From positions 434,001 to 498,000 of the forward strand of contig NZ_JACCCW010000002.1 of assembly GCF_013410065.1 (NCBI RefSeq): a DNA stretch of 64,000 bases, given 5' to 3'. The position numbers were made by a program, and so were the translations under genes. The notes beneath the pieces were generated by a model. That model saw only the letters and a list, made by a program, of their open reading frames with translations. It was not told the DNA's origin and made no database searches. Shown in pieces: positions 17,514-26,573 of this stretch; the stretch's first letter is position 1, and every line of letters starts with the position of its first letter. The DNA is from Granulicella arctica (GTDB lineage Bacteria > Acidobacteriota > Terriglobia > Terriglobales > Acidobacteriaceae).

Positions 17514-19331
17514 ATGGCCACTCTAACTACTCCGTCCCCCATTGTCACTCGCATCGCTGGCGGTTCCTTCCTCATTACCGACCCGACGCCCTCCAACTGT
17601 TTCTTCCCCGAGGACTTCACCGAAGAGCATCGGCAGATTGCGCAGACGACTGCGGACTTCGCCACCAACGAGATTCTGCCGATGTCGGATGTGATTGAGG
17701 CGAAGGATTTCTCCGTCACGCGGCGGCTCATCAAGGAGGCGGGCGATCTTGGGCTGACCTCGGTCGATATTCCCGAGGAGTATGGCGGGCTTGAGATGGA
17801 CAAGAGGACCTCGGCCATCATCGCGGACAATATTGCGAAGCAGGGCAGCTTCTCAGTGGCGTTTTCGGCGAATGTCGGCATTGGAACGATGCCGCTGGTC
17901 TGGTATGGGACGGAGGCGCAGAAGAAGAAGTATCTGCCGAAGCTGGCGAGCGGGGAGTTTGTCGGGGCGTATGCGCTGTCGGAGTCGACGAGCGGGTCGG
18001 ACGCCGTGAATGCCAGCACGCGGGCGGTGCTGTCGGAGGATGGGCAGAGCTATACGCTGAACGGCGAGAAGATGTGGATCACGAACGCGGGCTTTGCCGA
18101 CATCTTTACCGTCTTCGCGAAGTGCGAGGTGAAGGAGGGCAAGGACGCCGGGAAGGAGAGGCTGACGGCGTTTCTGATCGAGCGGGGCACGCCGGGGTTC
18201 ACGGTGGGGAAGGAGGAGCACAAGCTCGGCATTCGGGGCAGCTCGACGTGTCCGCTGATCCTGGCGAACTGCGTTGTGCCGAAGGAGAATCTGCTGGGCG
18301 AGGTGGGCAAGGGGCACCATATCGCCTTCAATATCCTCAACGTCGGCCGCTACAAGCTGGGTAACGCCGCCGTTGGGGCTTCGCGTATGACGCTGGGCAA
18401 CGGCATCCGCTATGCGAAGGAGCGCAAGGCCTTTGGAAAGACGATCTCGGAGTTCGGTCTGATCCAGGAGAAGATCGCCGACATGGCTGTGGGAGTGTTT
18501 GTGGGTGAGGCGCTCTGCTACCGGACGGTCGGCCTGATCGACGCCGCGCTCGATGGGGTAGAGAAGAACGATACGGCGGAGATCCAGAAGAGGATTGAGG
18601 ACTATGCCGTCGAGTGCTCGATTGTGAAGGTGTGGGCCAGCGAGATGCTCGACAAGGTGGTCGACGAGACGCTACAGATCTTCGCCGGCTACGGCTATGT
18701 CGAGGAGTACCCGGCGGAGCGCGCCTACCGCGACGCCCGCATCAACCGGATCTTCGAGGGCACGAACGAGATTAATCGGTTGATCATCACCGGCTGGCTG
18801 ATGAAGTCAGCGATGTCGGGCAAGCTGGCCCTGATGCCTGCTATTAAACAGCTTATGGATGAGGTGATGGCTGGGCCGAGCCCCAAAGAGGACCGCGAGG
18901 GTCCGCTCGCCGGGGAGTTTGCCCTGCTCGCCGCAGCCAAGAAACTGACGCTCTTTGCTGCCGGGGCCGCCACGCAGAAGTATATGGCGAAGCTGGTCGA
19001 CGAGCAGGAGGTCATGGCTGCCATCGCCGACAGTATTATCGAGGTCTACGCGATGGAATCGGCTATCCTGCGGGCTGAGAAGTTGGCCACCGGGAAGGGC
19101 AGTGTGGGGTCGGCGATCCCCGTTGCCATGGCGCGGGTCTATGCCGCCGGAGCGATCGAGCGGATCGAGCTGGCTTCGCGGCGCATTATCGCTGCCGTGG
19201 CCGAGGGGGATATGGCGCGCACCCAGTTCACCATTCTTCGGCGGCTGGCCAAGCACGACCCGGCTGACACGATTGCGCTTCGGCGTCAGGTCGCCCGGCA
19301 CGTCATCCAGGCAGGGAAGTATGCGGTCTGA
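17514..19331 (+). CDS. fadE: Acyl-CoA dehydrogenase, FadE type of the fadNAE operon
   Basis: 605 residues, longer than short ACADs (~380) because of a C-terminal helical extension, as in Bacillus FadE. AGGAG stands 8 bases before the ATG. The FAD/acyl-CoA core shows IPEEYGGLEMDK, YALSESTSGSDA, GEKMWITNAGFAD and GIRGSSTCPL. The late segment VDETLQIFAGYGYVEEYPAE leads to RDARINRIFEGTNEINR. It catalyses the first oxidation of beta-oxidation, with electrons passed to ETF. It is the last visible gene of the operon. Confidence 0.95.
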   Translation: MATLTTPSPIVTRIAGGSFLITDPTPSNCFFPEDFTEEHRQIAQTTADFATNEILPMSDVIEAKDFSVTRRLIKEAGDLGLTSVDIPEEYGGLEMDKRTSAIIADNIAKQGSFSVAFSANVGIGTMPLVWYGTEAQKKKYLPKLASGEFVGAYALSESTSGSDAVNASTRAVLSEDGQSYTLNGEKMWITNAGFADIFTVFAKCEVKEGKDAGKERLTAFLIERGTPGFTVGKEEHKLGIRGSSTCPLILANCVVPKENLLGEVGKGHHIAFNILNVGRYKLGNAAVGASRMTLGNGIRYAKERKAFGKTISEFGLIQEKIADMAVGVFVGEALCYRTVGLIDAALDGVEKNDTAEIQKRIEDYAVECSIVKVWASEMLDKVVDETLQIFAGYGYVEEYPAERAYRDARINRIFEGTNEINRLIITGWLMKSAMSGKLALMPAIKQLMDEVMAGPSPKEDREGPLAGEFALLAAAKKLTLFAAGAATQKYMAKLVDEQEVMAAIADSIIEVYAMESAILRAEKLATGKGSVGSAIPVAMARVYAAGAIERIELASRRIIAAVAEGDMARTQFTILRRLAKHDPADTIALRRQVARHVIQAGKYAV

Positions 19332-19578
19332 CCACGAGGCTGACGAAAACCCAAAAGAAGGCCGCCGGCTATTCTGAGACGGTCTTTTGTCGATCTAAAT
19401 GTAAACTGCTTTCTGGACGGGGCGTCACCCCCCAACTGGGAGAACAACTTTTTCTGGGGATCGTGGTCTAAGTGATACAACCGAAGGTCTAAAGAACCGC
19501 GCCGCTCCGGGATAACTCAGTCCGTGGCGGTTATATATGACAGGCAGCAAGAAACTTTTGAAGTACAGGGATCAGCCA

Positions 19579-22422
19579 ATGCGCAGTCGTTCGATGTTCC
19601 TCCTCCTCGTTCTCGCCTTTCTCGCCCTTACCGCCGGATTTACCACCTCCAGCCAAGCCGCTGTGCAGAACCGCATCGCCGGTGAGGTGACGGAGGGTAG
19701 CCGTGTCGCTCTGACCCATACGGTCTCCCCGAAGGCGTCGCACGCGATGGATTTGGGCGCTGCGCCCTCTTCGCTCCCCTTACAGGGGATGACCCTGCGC
19801 TTCAGCATGACCACGGCTCAACACGCAGCGCTTAGCCAGCTCCTGATTGACCAGCAGAATCCCAGCTCCTCGCGCTATCACCAGTGGTTGACGCCGCAGC
19901 AGTTTGGCGCGCAGTTTGGCCTCAGCGCCGCGGATATCACGAAGGTTTCATCCTGGCTGACCTCGCAGGGGTTCACGATTACCAGCGTCGCGAACAGCTC
20001 TACCTTTATTCGGTTTTCTGGTACCGTTTCGCAAGCGGATCAGGCATTCGGCACGACCATTCATAAGCTCTCTCTCGACGGTGAACAGCATATCTCCAAC
20101 CTGACTGAGCCAGCCCTTCCGGCGGCTATCGCGGGTGTCGTCGAGAATATTTCCGGTCTCGATGATTTCAAGCTCAAGCCGCACCTGCGTGTCCGTGCGG
20201 TTACGAGCCGTTCCACGAGCACAGCGCATCCCAAAGACACGATTGACACGACTGCCGGAGTTGAGCATTTCATCTCTCCCGGCGACTTCTATGTCATTTA
20301 CGATTTGAATCCCCTGTTGACCGCTTCGACGCCGATTAACGGCTCTGGAGTCACTATTGCGGTCATGGGGCAGGTCGATATCAGTCTCACCGATATCGCT
20401 GCCTTTCGTACAGCCTCGGGCCTCAGCACGAACGCCCCTACCATCACGACCTATGGAACGGATCCCGGCTCGCCTACTACGGCATGTCTCGCCGATCCCG
20501 CTCCCAGCACTTGCACGGTCACGGGTGGCGATCTCGACGAATCGGAGCTTGACGTCGAATGGGCCGGTGCTACCGCACCCTCGGCTAACATCGTCTTCGT
20601 CAATTCGACGGATGTCATCGGCATCTCCCTCGTTGATTCCATTGACAACAACCTTGCTCCTATCATGACCGTCAGCTATGGCGGCTGCGAGGTACACGAC
20701 TTCTCAACCGGTGCGATGAACTCGCTCAATGAATACTTCCAACAGGCGAACGCCCAAGGAATCACGGTCGTTGGTCCTGCCGGTGACACCGGTGCCACCG
20801 ATTGTGATGATTCCGATACCACCGAGCCTCCGAGTGCCACGCTTGGCCTCGCCGTTGACTTTCCTGCAAGCTCTCCTTTTGTGACTGCTGTAGGCGGAAC
20901 CGAGTTCAGCGAAGGTGCTGATACGGCAGGACAATATTGGAACAACTCCACGACGAATACATCGACGACCTCGGCACTGTCGTACATTCCTGAGACGGTT
21001 TGGAACGATACGGCTGCGGAGATCGCTTCCAGCCCGACGAACGCTTCATTCAGCGCGGGCGGAGGTGGTGCCAGCGTGGTCTTTTCAAAGCCCACATGGC
21101 AAACTGGAACCGGCGTTCCCAGTGACGGCCAGCGTGATGTTCCCGACCTTGCATTCAACGCCTCTGCGGATCACGACGCCTACCTTGTCTGCGCACAGGA
21201 CTCTTGCCAGGGAGGGACTTACTTTGTTCAAAGTGGAACTGACGCAGGCGAGTTCAATGCCTTTGGCGGAACCTCCGTCTCCACCCCATCCTTTGCCGGT
21301 ATCCTTGCCCTGGTGGAGCAGAAACTTGGCGGATCGCGTATCGGCAATGCCAACCCTTACATCTACGCCCTTGCTAATGGAAGTTCCTACTCCTCCATCT
21401 TTCACGATGTCACTACGGGGAACAACGACAGCCCCTGCACGAAGGGTTCAACTGACTGCCCGAACGGCGGAAGCATCGGCTTCAGTGCCGGCGTTGGCTA
21501 CGATCAGGCTAGCGGTTGGGGCAGCCTGGACGTCTCCAACTTTGCCAATAGTTTCTCGTCTGTAGTCACGGCTCTTCCAAACGCTACGTCTATAACGGTC
21601 ACGAATTCGCCGTCCATTCCCGCCCTCAACCAGACCGTTACCTTTACTGCTACGGTTGCGCACACCTCAGGGACTGCGACTCCTACTGGTACGGTCACCT
21701 TCACGGTCGACAATGCCGCGACCTCAACCTCAGAGACGCTTAGCTCCTCAGGGACGGCTACTTTCTCCACGGCATTTACTACCAGCGGATCGCACATCAT
21801 TTACTCGTCATACTCGGGTGACAGCAACTACTATGGTTCCTCTACAACGACGACCATCACCTCAGGAACAGTGCCTACCGGCTCCATTAGTCTGAGCGCG
21901 TCACCCGCTACGATTTCCATCGCCAGCGGTGGAAGTATCAGCTCCACGATCACAATCACTTCTGCAGGTGGTTATGCAGGAACAGTCGACCTAACCGCAG
22001 TAGCATCTACTCTCAACGGAACGTTTGAGTTTTTGTCTAATAGCTCGCCGGTTACGTCGGTCACGGTTCCTGCTGGTGGTAGTACAGCTGTAACCTTCAC
22101 CGTCAGCTCTGTTACTGCTGCAACTAAAGGGGCAGGCAAGCTGAATAGAAGCAGCGGGGTGAGCAACCTGGTAGTGGGCGGCGGAGCAACGTTGGCCGGA
22201 CTTCTGCTCTTTGGATTTACCGGCACGCGCCGCAGACGTTGGCCAGCTGTCTTCAGCTTGCTAGCTTTTACGGCTCTGATCGCTGGTATGGGATGCAGCA
22301 GTTCCTCTACTACGACGACAACTACCGGTGCGGGCACCTATACCATCACAATTACCGGGGCAGATAGCGTAACCCCGAGTACGATCACGGCCAGCACAAA
22401 TCTAACCGTTACAATCCAGTAG
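19579..22422 (+). CDS. Sedolisin (S53) protease with Ig-like and membrane/C-terminal tail
   Basis: 947 residues from an ATG at 19579 with AGGGA 8 bases upstream; an in-frame ATG at 19537 would extend it by 14. Order: signal peptide (FLLLVLAFLALTAGFTTSSQA), pro-kumamolisin activation domain (about 60-200), S53 catalytic domain with the Glu/Asp pair in DESELDVEW and the Ser in GGTSVSTPSFAG, one Ig-like repeat (PTGTVTFTVDN...YSGDSNYYGSS). A tail then carries two hydrophobic segments split by GTRRRRW. The end has GMGCSSSSTTTTTT and a beta-like YTITITG. It is a secreted, acid-adapted endopeptidase by family. Confidence 0.9.
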   Translation: MRSRSMFLLLVLAFLALTAGFTTSSQAAVQNRIAGEVTEGSRVALTHTVSPKASHAMDLGAAPSSLPLQGMTLRFSMTTAQHAALSQLLIDQQNPSSSRYHQWLTPQQFGAQFGLSAADITKVSSWLTSQGFTITSVANSSTFIRFSGTVSQADQAFGTTIHKLSLDGEQHISNLTEPALPAAIAGVVENISGLDDFKLKPHLRVRAVTSRSTSTAHPKDTIDTTAGVEHFISPGDFYVIYDLNPLLTASTPINGSGVTIAVMGQVDISLTDIAAFRTASGLSTNAPTITTYGTDPGSPTTACLADPAPSTCTVTGGDLDESELDVEWAGATAPSANIVFVNSTDVIGISLVDSIDNNLAPIMTVSYGGCEVHDFSTGAMNSLNEYFQQANAQGITVVGPAGDTGATDCDDSDTTEPPSATLGLAVDFPASSPFVTAVGGTEFSEGADTAGQYWNNSTTNTSTTSALSYIPETVWNDTAAEIASSPTNASFSAGGGGASVVFSKPTWQTGTGVPSDGQRDVPDLAFNASADHDAYLVCAQDSCQGGTYFVQSGTDAGEFNAFGGTSVSTPSFAGILALVEQKLGGSRIGNANPYIYALANGSSYSSIFHDVTTGNNDSPCTKGSTDCPNGGSIGFSAGVGYDQASGWGSLDVSNFANSFSSVVTALPNATSITVTNSPSIPALNQTVTFTATVAHTSGTATPTGTVTFTVDNAATSTSETLSSSGTATFSTAFTTSGSHIIYSSYSGDSNYYGSSTTTTITSGTVPTGSISLSASPATISIASGGSISSTITITSAGGYAGTVDLTAVASTLNGTFEFLSNSSPVTSVTVPAGGSTAVTFTVSSVTAATKGAGKLNRSSGVSNLVVGGGATLAGLLLFGFTGTRRRRWPAVFSLLAFTALIAGMGCSSSSTTTTTTGAGTYTITITGADSVTPSTITASTNLTVTIQ

Positions 22423-22443
22423 TTTGAAGGGTTGCAGTAGTAA

Positions 22444-22472
22444 AAAGGCCGCGTCATAGTGACGCGGCCTTT
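22444..22472. terminator. Bidirectional rho-independent terminator
   Basis: Stem GGCCGCGTCA (22447-22456), loop TAG, stem TGACGCGGCC (22460-22469), flanked by AAA and TTT. It lies between the convergent sedolisin and polyphosphate kinase genes and can serve both. Confidence 0.85.
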
Positions 22473-22494
22473 ACCTGTGTCAGACGTTCTTATT

Positions 22495-24660
22495 TTAAGA
22501 GGTGATCTTTGCTGCGACTACTGTGTCCAGCTCCTCCGGTCCTTGCGCGAGAGACATCAGGTACTGTTGGGCGTTGAAGGGTTTGCCCTCGTGTGGAGCG
22601 CGGATGTAGTCTCCATCGGGCTGTAGCAGGCGGGCCTTGGTGTTGTCCTTCAGGTAGGAGCCGAGGATCTCGTCGCGCAGGCGTTTTGCCAGCGTTACGT
22701 CGCTCACTGGAAAGACGACCTCGCAGCGTTCGTGCAGGTTGCGCGCCATCCAGTCGGCGCTTCCGCAGAAGATCTCCGGATTGCCACCGTTGGCGAAGCT
22801 GAAGATGCGGCTGTGCTCGAGGTAGCGTCCGACGATCGATCGCACCCGTATCCGCTCGCTCAGCCCCTTCACGCCTGGGCGTAGCGAACACATGCCGCGC
22901 ACGATCAGGTCGATCTCCACGCCAGCCTGCGATGCCGCGTAGAGTGCCTCGATAACTCGTCGCTCGAGCAGGCCGTTTACCTTGGCGACGATTCCGGATT
23001 TCAGGCCTGCCTTAGCGTGCTCTGCCTCGCGCTCAATCAGGCGGACAAACGTATCCGCCATGGTGAGGGGGGCGACCAGCAGTGGCTCGTAGGTCTCGGA
23101 CTCCGACTCCGCCGTCAGGTAGTTGAACACGGATTGAACCGCCGCCGTGAGCTCCGGCCGCGAGGTCAGCAGGCTGATATCGGTATAGAAACGCGATGTC
23201 ACAGGGTTGTAGTTGCCCGTGCCGAGATGTGCGTACCGCCGCACCACGCCATCGGGGTCACGTCGTACCAGCAGAGAGAGCTTGCAGTGCGTCTTCAGCC
23301 CAAAGATACCGTGGTATACGCCGACGCCTGCATCCTCCAGCTCGCGGGCCCAGCGGATGTTCGAGTCCTCGTCGAACCGCGCCATCAACTCGACCACCAC
23401 GGTTACATCTTTGCTGAGACCGGCCTCGATGAGCGCGCGGAAGATGGGCGAATCCTTGCTCGTTCGATAGAGCGTCTGCTTCATCGAGATCACGGCCGGG
23501 TCGAGAGCGCCCGCTTCGATGAACTCCTCGACCGTCTGGTAGCTGTCGAACGGATGATGGAGCATCACGTCTTTGGCGCGGAGGTCTTCGAAGAGGTCTG
23601 CTGATTTCGGCTGTAATTTATAGTCGTGCGGCTTGAACTCGGGATACTTCAGGTCTGCCCGCTTGACGTCGGACGCCAGGTTCATCAGTCGCGAAAGATT
23701 CACGGGGCCGTCGGTATGGAAGACCTGCCACGGCTCCAGTTCAAAGTTCACCCGCAGCCGCTCGACGATCTCTTCGGTCGCGGAGCTCTCGATCTCAAGC
23801 CGCACAGCGTCGCCCTTACGCCGGTTGTGCAGCTCCATGCGCACGCTCTCGAGCACCGACCGCGACTCCTCTTCCTGCATATATAGATTGCTGTTTCGCG
23901 TTACCCGGAAGGCCGACCGGGATAGCACCTCGTAGCCGCGAAACATCCGCTCCACCTGAGACTCGATCAGCTCGTGCAGGAGGATGAAGTCGGTTCCTCC
24001 GTCGGGTGTCGGGAGGGGAATCAGTCGCGGGAGGGAGCGTGGCACGGTCACCACGCCGAGCACCGTTCCCGTGCGTGCGGCGGCAATGCCCTTGCGCTTG
24101 TACCGCAGCAGCAGGGCAATGCAGAGAGCTTTGTTGAGAACTCGCGGAAACGGATGCGACGGATCGATCGTCACCGGAGTCAGTAGCGGATCGACTTCAT
24201 TCTGATAGAACTTCAGTGCATGGGCACGTGCCGCGCTGGTCAGGTCAGCCCAGCGCATGACGCGAATTTTTTCCGCTTCGAGCGCCGGGAGCAACTGCTC
24301 ATTCCAGCAGCGATACTGCTCGCGGACGAAGCTCTCGATGGAGACGCTGAGCGTGTCCAGCCGCTCCTGTGGCGTTAGTCCGCCCTCGTCGGGAGCCTGC
24401 GGCTGGTTGAAGCCATCCTCGATCCGTTGCAGGATGCCGGCCACGCGTATCTCGACGAACTCATCCAGATTGCTCGCTGTGATCGCCAGGAACTTCACCC
24501 GCTCCAGCAGCGGATTCGTCGCATCCTGCGCCTCTTCGAGTACTCTCTGGTTGAACTTCAGCCATGACTCGTCCCGGCTGAAAAAAAGGTTCGGAACTGC
24601 ATCCTCGGCGTTCTTCTTGGCAACAGTATGTTTGGCAGAAGCTCGTTTTTTCGTTGTCAT
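22495..24660 (-). CDS. ppk1: Polyphosphate kinase 1
   Basis: 721 residues from the ATG at 24660; a GTG three codons upstream is an alternative. The N domain opens with LFFSRDESWLKFNQRVLEEA. The central PPK block has MLHHPFDSYQTVEEFI and the catalytic His in GLKTHCKLSLLVRRD. The C domains contain GNYNPVTSRFYTDI and SADWMARNLHERCEVVFPV. It transfers the gamma phosphate of ATP to growing polyphosphate, usually at the inner membrane. A Lys/Ala-rich stretch of about 20 residues precedes the N domain. No ppx gene or PhoB box was seen next to it. Confidence 0.96.
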   Translation of the reverse strand: MTTKKRASAKHTVAKKNAEDAVPNLFFSRDESWLKFNQRVLEEAQDATNPLLERVKFLAITASNLDEFVEIRVAGILQRIEDGFNQPQAPDEGGLTPQERLDTLSVSIESFVREQYRCWNEQLLPALEAEKIRVMRWADLTSAARAHALKFYQNEVDPLLTPVTIDPSHPFPRVLNKALCIALLLRYKRKGIAAARTGTVLGVVTVPRSLPRLIPLPTPDGGTDFILLHELIESQVERMFRGYEVLSRSAFRVTRNSNLYMQEEESRSVLESVRMELHNRRKGDAVRLEIESSATEEIVERLRVNFELEPWQVFHTDGPVNLSRLMNLASDVKRADLKYPEFKPHDYKLQPKSADLFEDLRAKDVMLHHPFDSYQTVEEFIEAGALDPAVISMKQTLYRTSKDSPIFRALIEAGLSKDVTVVVELMARFDEDSNIRWARELEDAGVGVYHGIFGLKTHCKLSLLVRRDPDGVVRRYAHLGTGNYNPVTSRFYTDISLLTSRPELTAAVQSVFNYLTAESESETYEPLLVAPLTMADTFVRLIEREAEHAKAGLKSGIVAKVNGLLERRVIEALYAASQAGVEIDLIVRGMCSLRPGVKGLSERIRVRSIVGRYLEHSRIFSFANGGNPEIFCGSADWMARNLHERCEVVFPVSDVTLAKRLRDEILGSYLKDNTKARLLQPDGDYIRAPHEGKPFNAQQYLMSLAQGPEELDTVVAAKITS

Positions 24661-24687
24661 ATCAGGCACATAGATTAGCTCATCTGT

Positions 24688-24716
24688 ATGAACGATCGGC
24701 GAAATTGGTCGTTCAT
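24688..24716. promoter_or_regulatory. Inverted repeat upstream of ppk1
   Basis: ATGAACGA (24688-24695) and TCGTTCAT (24709-24716) form 8-bp perfect arms with a 13-bp spacer, 28 bp before the ppk1 start. It may be an operator or a leader hairpin; no known box is recognised. Confidence 0.35.
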
Positions 24717-24767
24717 CGCGAAAACATTCACAGATCGAAACTGCCTCCTCTTCAGCAGACGCAAAAA

Positions 24768-24789
24768 GGCCGGGTCAAGATACCCGGCC
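24768..24789 (-). terminator. Rho-independent terminator after the isomerase gene
   Basis: Stem GGCCGGGT (24768-24775) and ACCCGGCC (24782-24789) with a 6-nt loop. On the minus strand it is followed by five T (24767-24763). It ends the transporter/isomerase operon before ppk1. Confidence 0.85.
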
Positions 24790-24812
24790 TCTTCATTTCT
24801 GTACGAACGATC

Positions 24813-26225
24813 TTATTTATGCCAGTGCATCTTCCAGCCGAGATACTTCGTCGCTGCCTCATACACAGGCGCGGCTGTCGTCGAGAAGTTTGCCGCGACA
24901 TGATGCTCGAAGCCGTTCTCGCAGATGTATCGGAGCAGATCCTGCATCTTCGGAATCTCGACCACGCCTGCACCGCCAAAGGTGTTCAGCGGATCGTTTG
25001 TGAAGGCACCCTCGCCGACGTAGCCAGTGATCTGACCGGTGAAGTCGTCGGTGGAGAAACGCGCGAAGCTCATCGCTCCTGCCTTCACCGTGCCGTCCAG
25101 CGTGCCGTGCGTGTTCTCCTTGCCGACCGTGCCCGCGATGATGAGCTGATAGTCCATCTTCACGCCTTCGTTGAAGAAGTGCTTCGGCAGGTTCGAGCAG
25201 TGGAAGCAGACAGCCTTGTCCGGGTTGTCGCCGTAGTTGTTGTTCCAGTCGAGCAGGGCGCTCGGGGTCTCGCTCGCCAGCGTCAGCGCGTACATGCTCA
25301 GCGTGCCGAGGATATCCACCTCGCAGGCCGACGGGATCAGGTTCTCACTCATCATGCTCATCACGGTGCAGGGAACGATACCGAGGAACTCTTCGATGGA
25401 GGTCCAACATTGGACGGCGGAGACGGTCAACTCGCTCGCCTTCATCCATTCGTCGATGACCGCGCCCAGCTTTGCCATCTTCAGCAGCGCTGCCTCGGGC
25501 GTCTGGCCTACCGGGATATATTTTCTGATCGCCGCGAGCTTCTCTTGCGCTGCGTCGTCGTTGTCCTTCATGCGTCCGATGCGGCCCATCACCTCGCTCA
25601 GGTCGAGCGTCTCGACTGTGATTCCTGAGCGTTCCAGGAGCTTCTCCGAGTAGCGGACGGTGTTGAACGCCGTGGGCCGCGCCCCGATTGCCCCGAAGCG
25701 CACATTCTTCAGCCCCTTTACCACGCGGCAAAGCCCTGAGAACCATTCCAGGTCTGCCTTGAACTCCGGCGAGTCAGGAGCCTCGGTGTGCAGGCGCGTC
25801 AGCGAGTAGGGAATTCCGTACTGCTTCAGGTTGTTGCAGATCGACATCTTGCCGCAGAAGCTATCGCGGCGAAATGCGATCGACATCTTGCTGGCATTGT
25901 CGGGCGTCGCCTGGATGAGGACGGGAACCTTCAGATTGGCTAACCGCAGCGCATCAGCGAGCCCACGCTCTTCGCCGAAGTTCGGCAGCGTGATGATGAT
26001 GCCGTCGATCTCTTTGGCGTGGGACTGAAACAGCGCCGCGCACTTCTTGGCGTCCTCGTAGGTTTCGACCGCGCCGTGCGCCGTCTCCTCGGGGGTCAGC
26101 ACGATCGGTTTGATCCCCGCTGCCTCGAGTGCCGCAATCATCTCCAGTCGTCCACTGGTCGCCAGATGGCTTGGAAAGAAGCCACGGTTCCCAACAATTA
26201 CGCCCATCGTCATCTGCTTTGCCAT
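24813..26225 (-). CDS. L-fucose/L-arabinose isomerase family protein
   Basis: 470 residues from the ATG at 26225, which has AGGAGAG 5-6 bases upstream; the longer frame to 26291 lacks a site. Fold features include GVIVGNRGFFPSHLATSGR at the N end, NFGEERGLADALR, the Glu/Asp/His metal-site regions SACEVDILGTLSMYAL and VCFHCSNLPKHFF, and a C-terminal KMHWHK. The family converts aldoses to ketoses with a divalent metal; substrate (fucose, arabinose, or a related pentose/hexose) cannot be assigned. It ends an operon with an SSS symporter and a small membrane protein. Confidence 0.85.
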   Translation of the reverse strand: MAKQMTMGVIVGNRGFFPSHLATSGRLEMIAALEAAGIKPIVLTPEETAHGAVETYEDAKKCAALFQSHAKEIDGIIITLPNFGEERGLADALRLANLKVPVLIQATPDNASKMSIAFRRDSFCGKMSICNNLKQYGIPYSLTRLHTEAPDSPEFKADLEWFSGLCRVVKGLKNVRFGAIGARPTAFNTVRYSEKLLERSGITVETLDLSEVMGRIGRMKDNDDAAQEKLAAIRKYIPVGQTPEAALLKMAKLGAVIDEWMKASELTVSAVQCWTSIEEFLGIVPCTVMSMMSENLIPSACEVDILGTLSMYALTLASETPSALLDWNNNYGDNPDKAVCFHCSNLPKHFFNEGVKMDYQLIIAGTVGKENTHGTLDGTVKAGAMSFARFSTDDFTGQITGYVGEGAFTNDPLNTFGGAGVVEIPKMQDLLRYICENGFEHHVAANFSTTAAPVYEAATKYLGWKMHWHK

Positions 26226-26313
26226 CACAACTCTCCTGAATTCAACCTCCCCATTATGCCTCAATTTAAGCGATTTAGGAGAATGTACCACTAGGATCGC
26301 GGCGCCCTAAGGG

Positions 26314-26535
26314 TTATCCCTTGCCTGGGCGGAAGCGAACGGTGTAGAACCCGCCGAAGACCGACAGCAGCACGCCCCACCAGAGCGTCGGGTGCAGGTT
26401 TGCCAATACGGTCGGCGGGGGATTGTGCAGCTCCAGCAACCCCGTGATGATCAGCACCAACCCGTACCCCAGCATCAGGATGCCGCAGAAAAACCAGATG
26501 GAAATCTCTTTATGATTGCTCGGTACTTCTGTCAT
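26314..26535 (-). CDS. Small two-helix membrane protein in the symporter operon
   Basis: 73 residues with two hydrophobic segments (about 13-34 and 50-66) and a basic end (RFRPGKG). GAGG stands about 7 bases before the ATG. It lies 38 bp after the SSS symporter and about 90 bp before the isomerase on the same strand. I do not recognise a family; it may assist the transporter, which is inference from position only. Confidence 0.7.
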   Translation of the reverse strand: MTEVPSNHKEISIWFFCGILMLGYGLVLIITGLLELHNPPPTVLANLHPTLWWGVLLSVFGGFYTVRFRPGKG

Positions 26536-26573
26536 ATTGCCTCATCCTCCGCTGATCTCAGCGGGCACATCGT

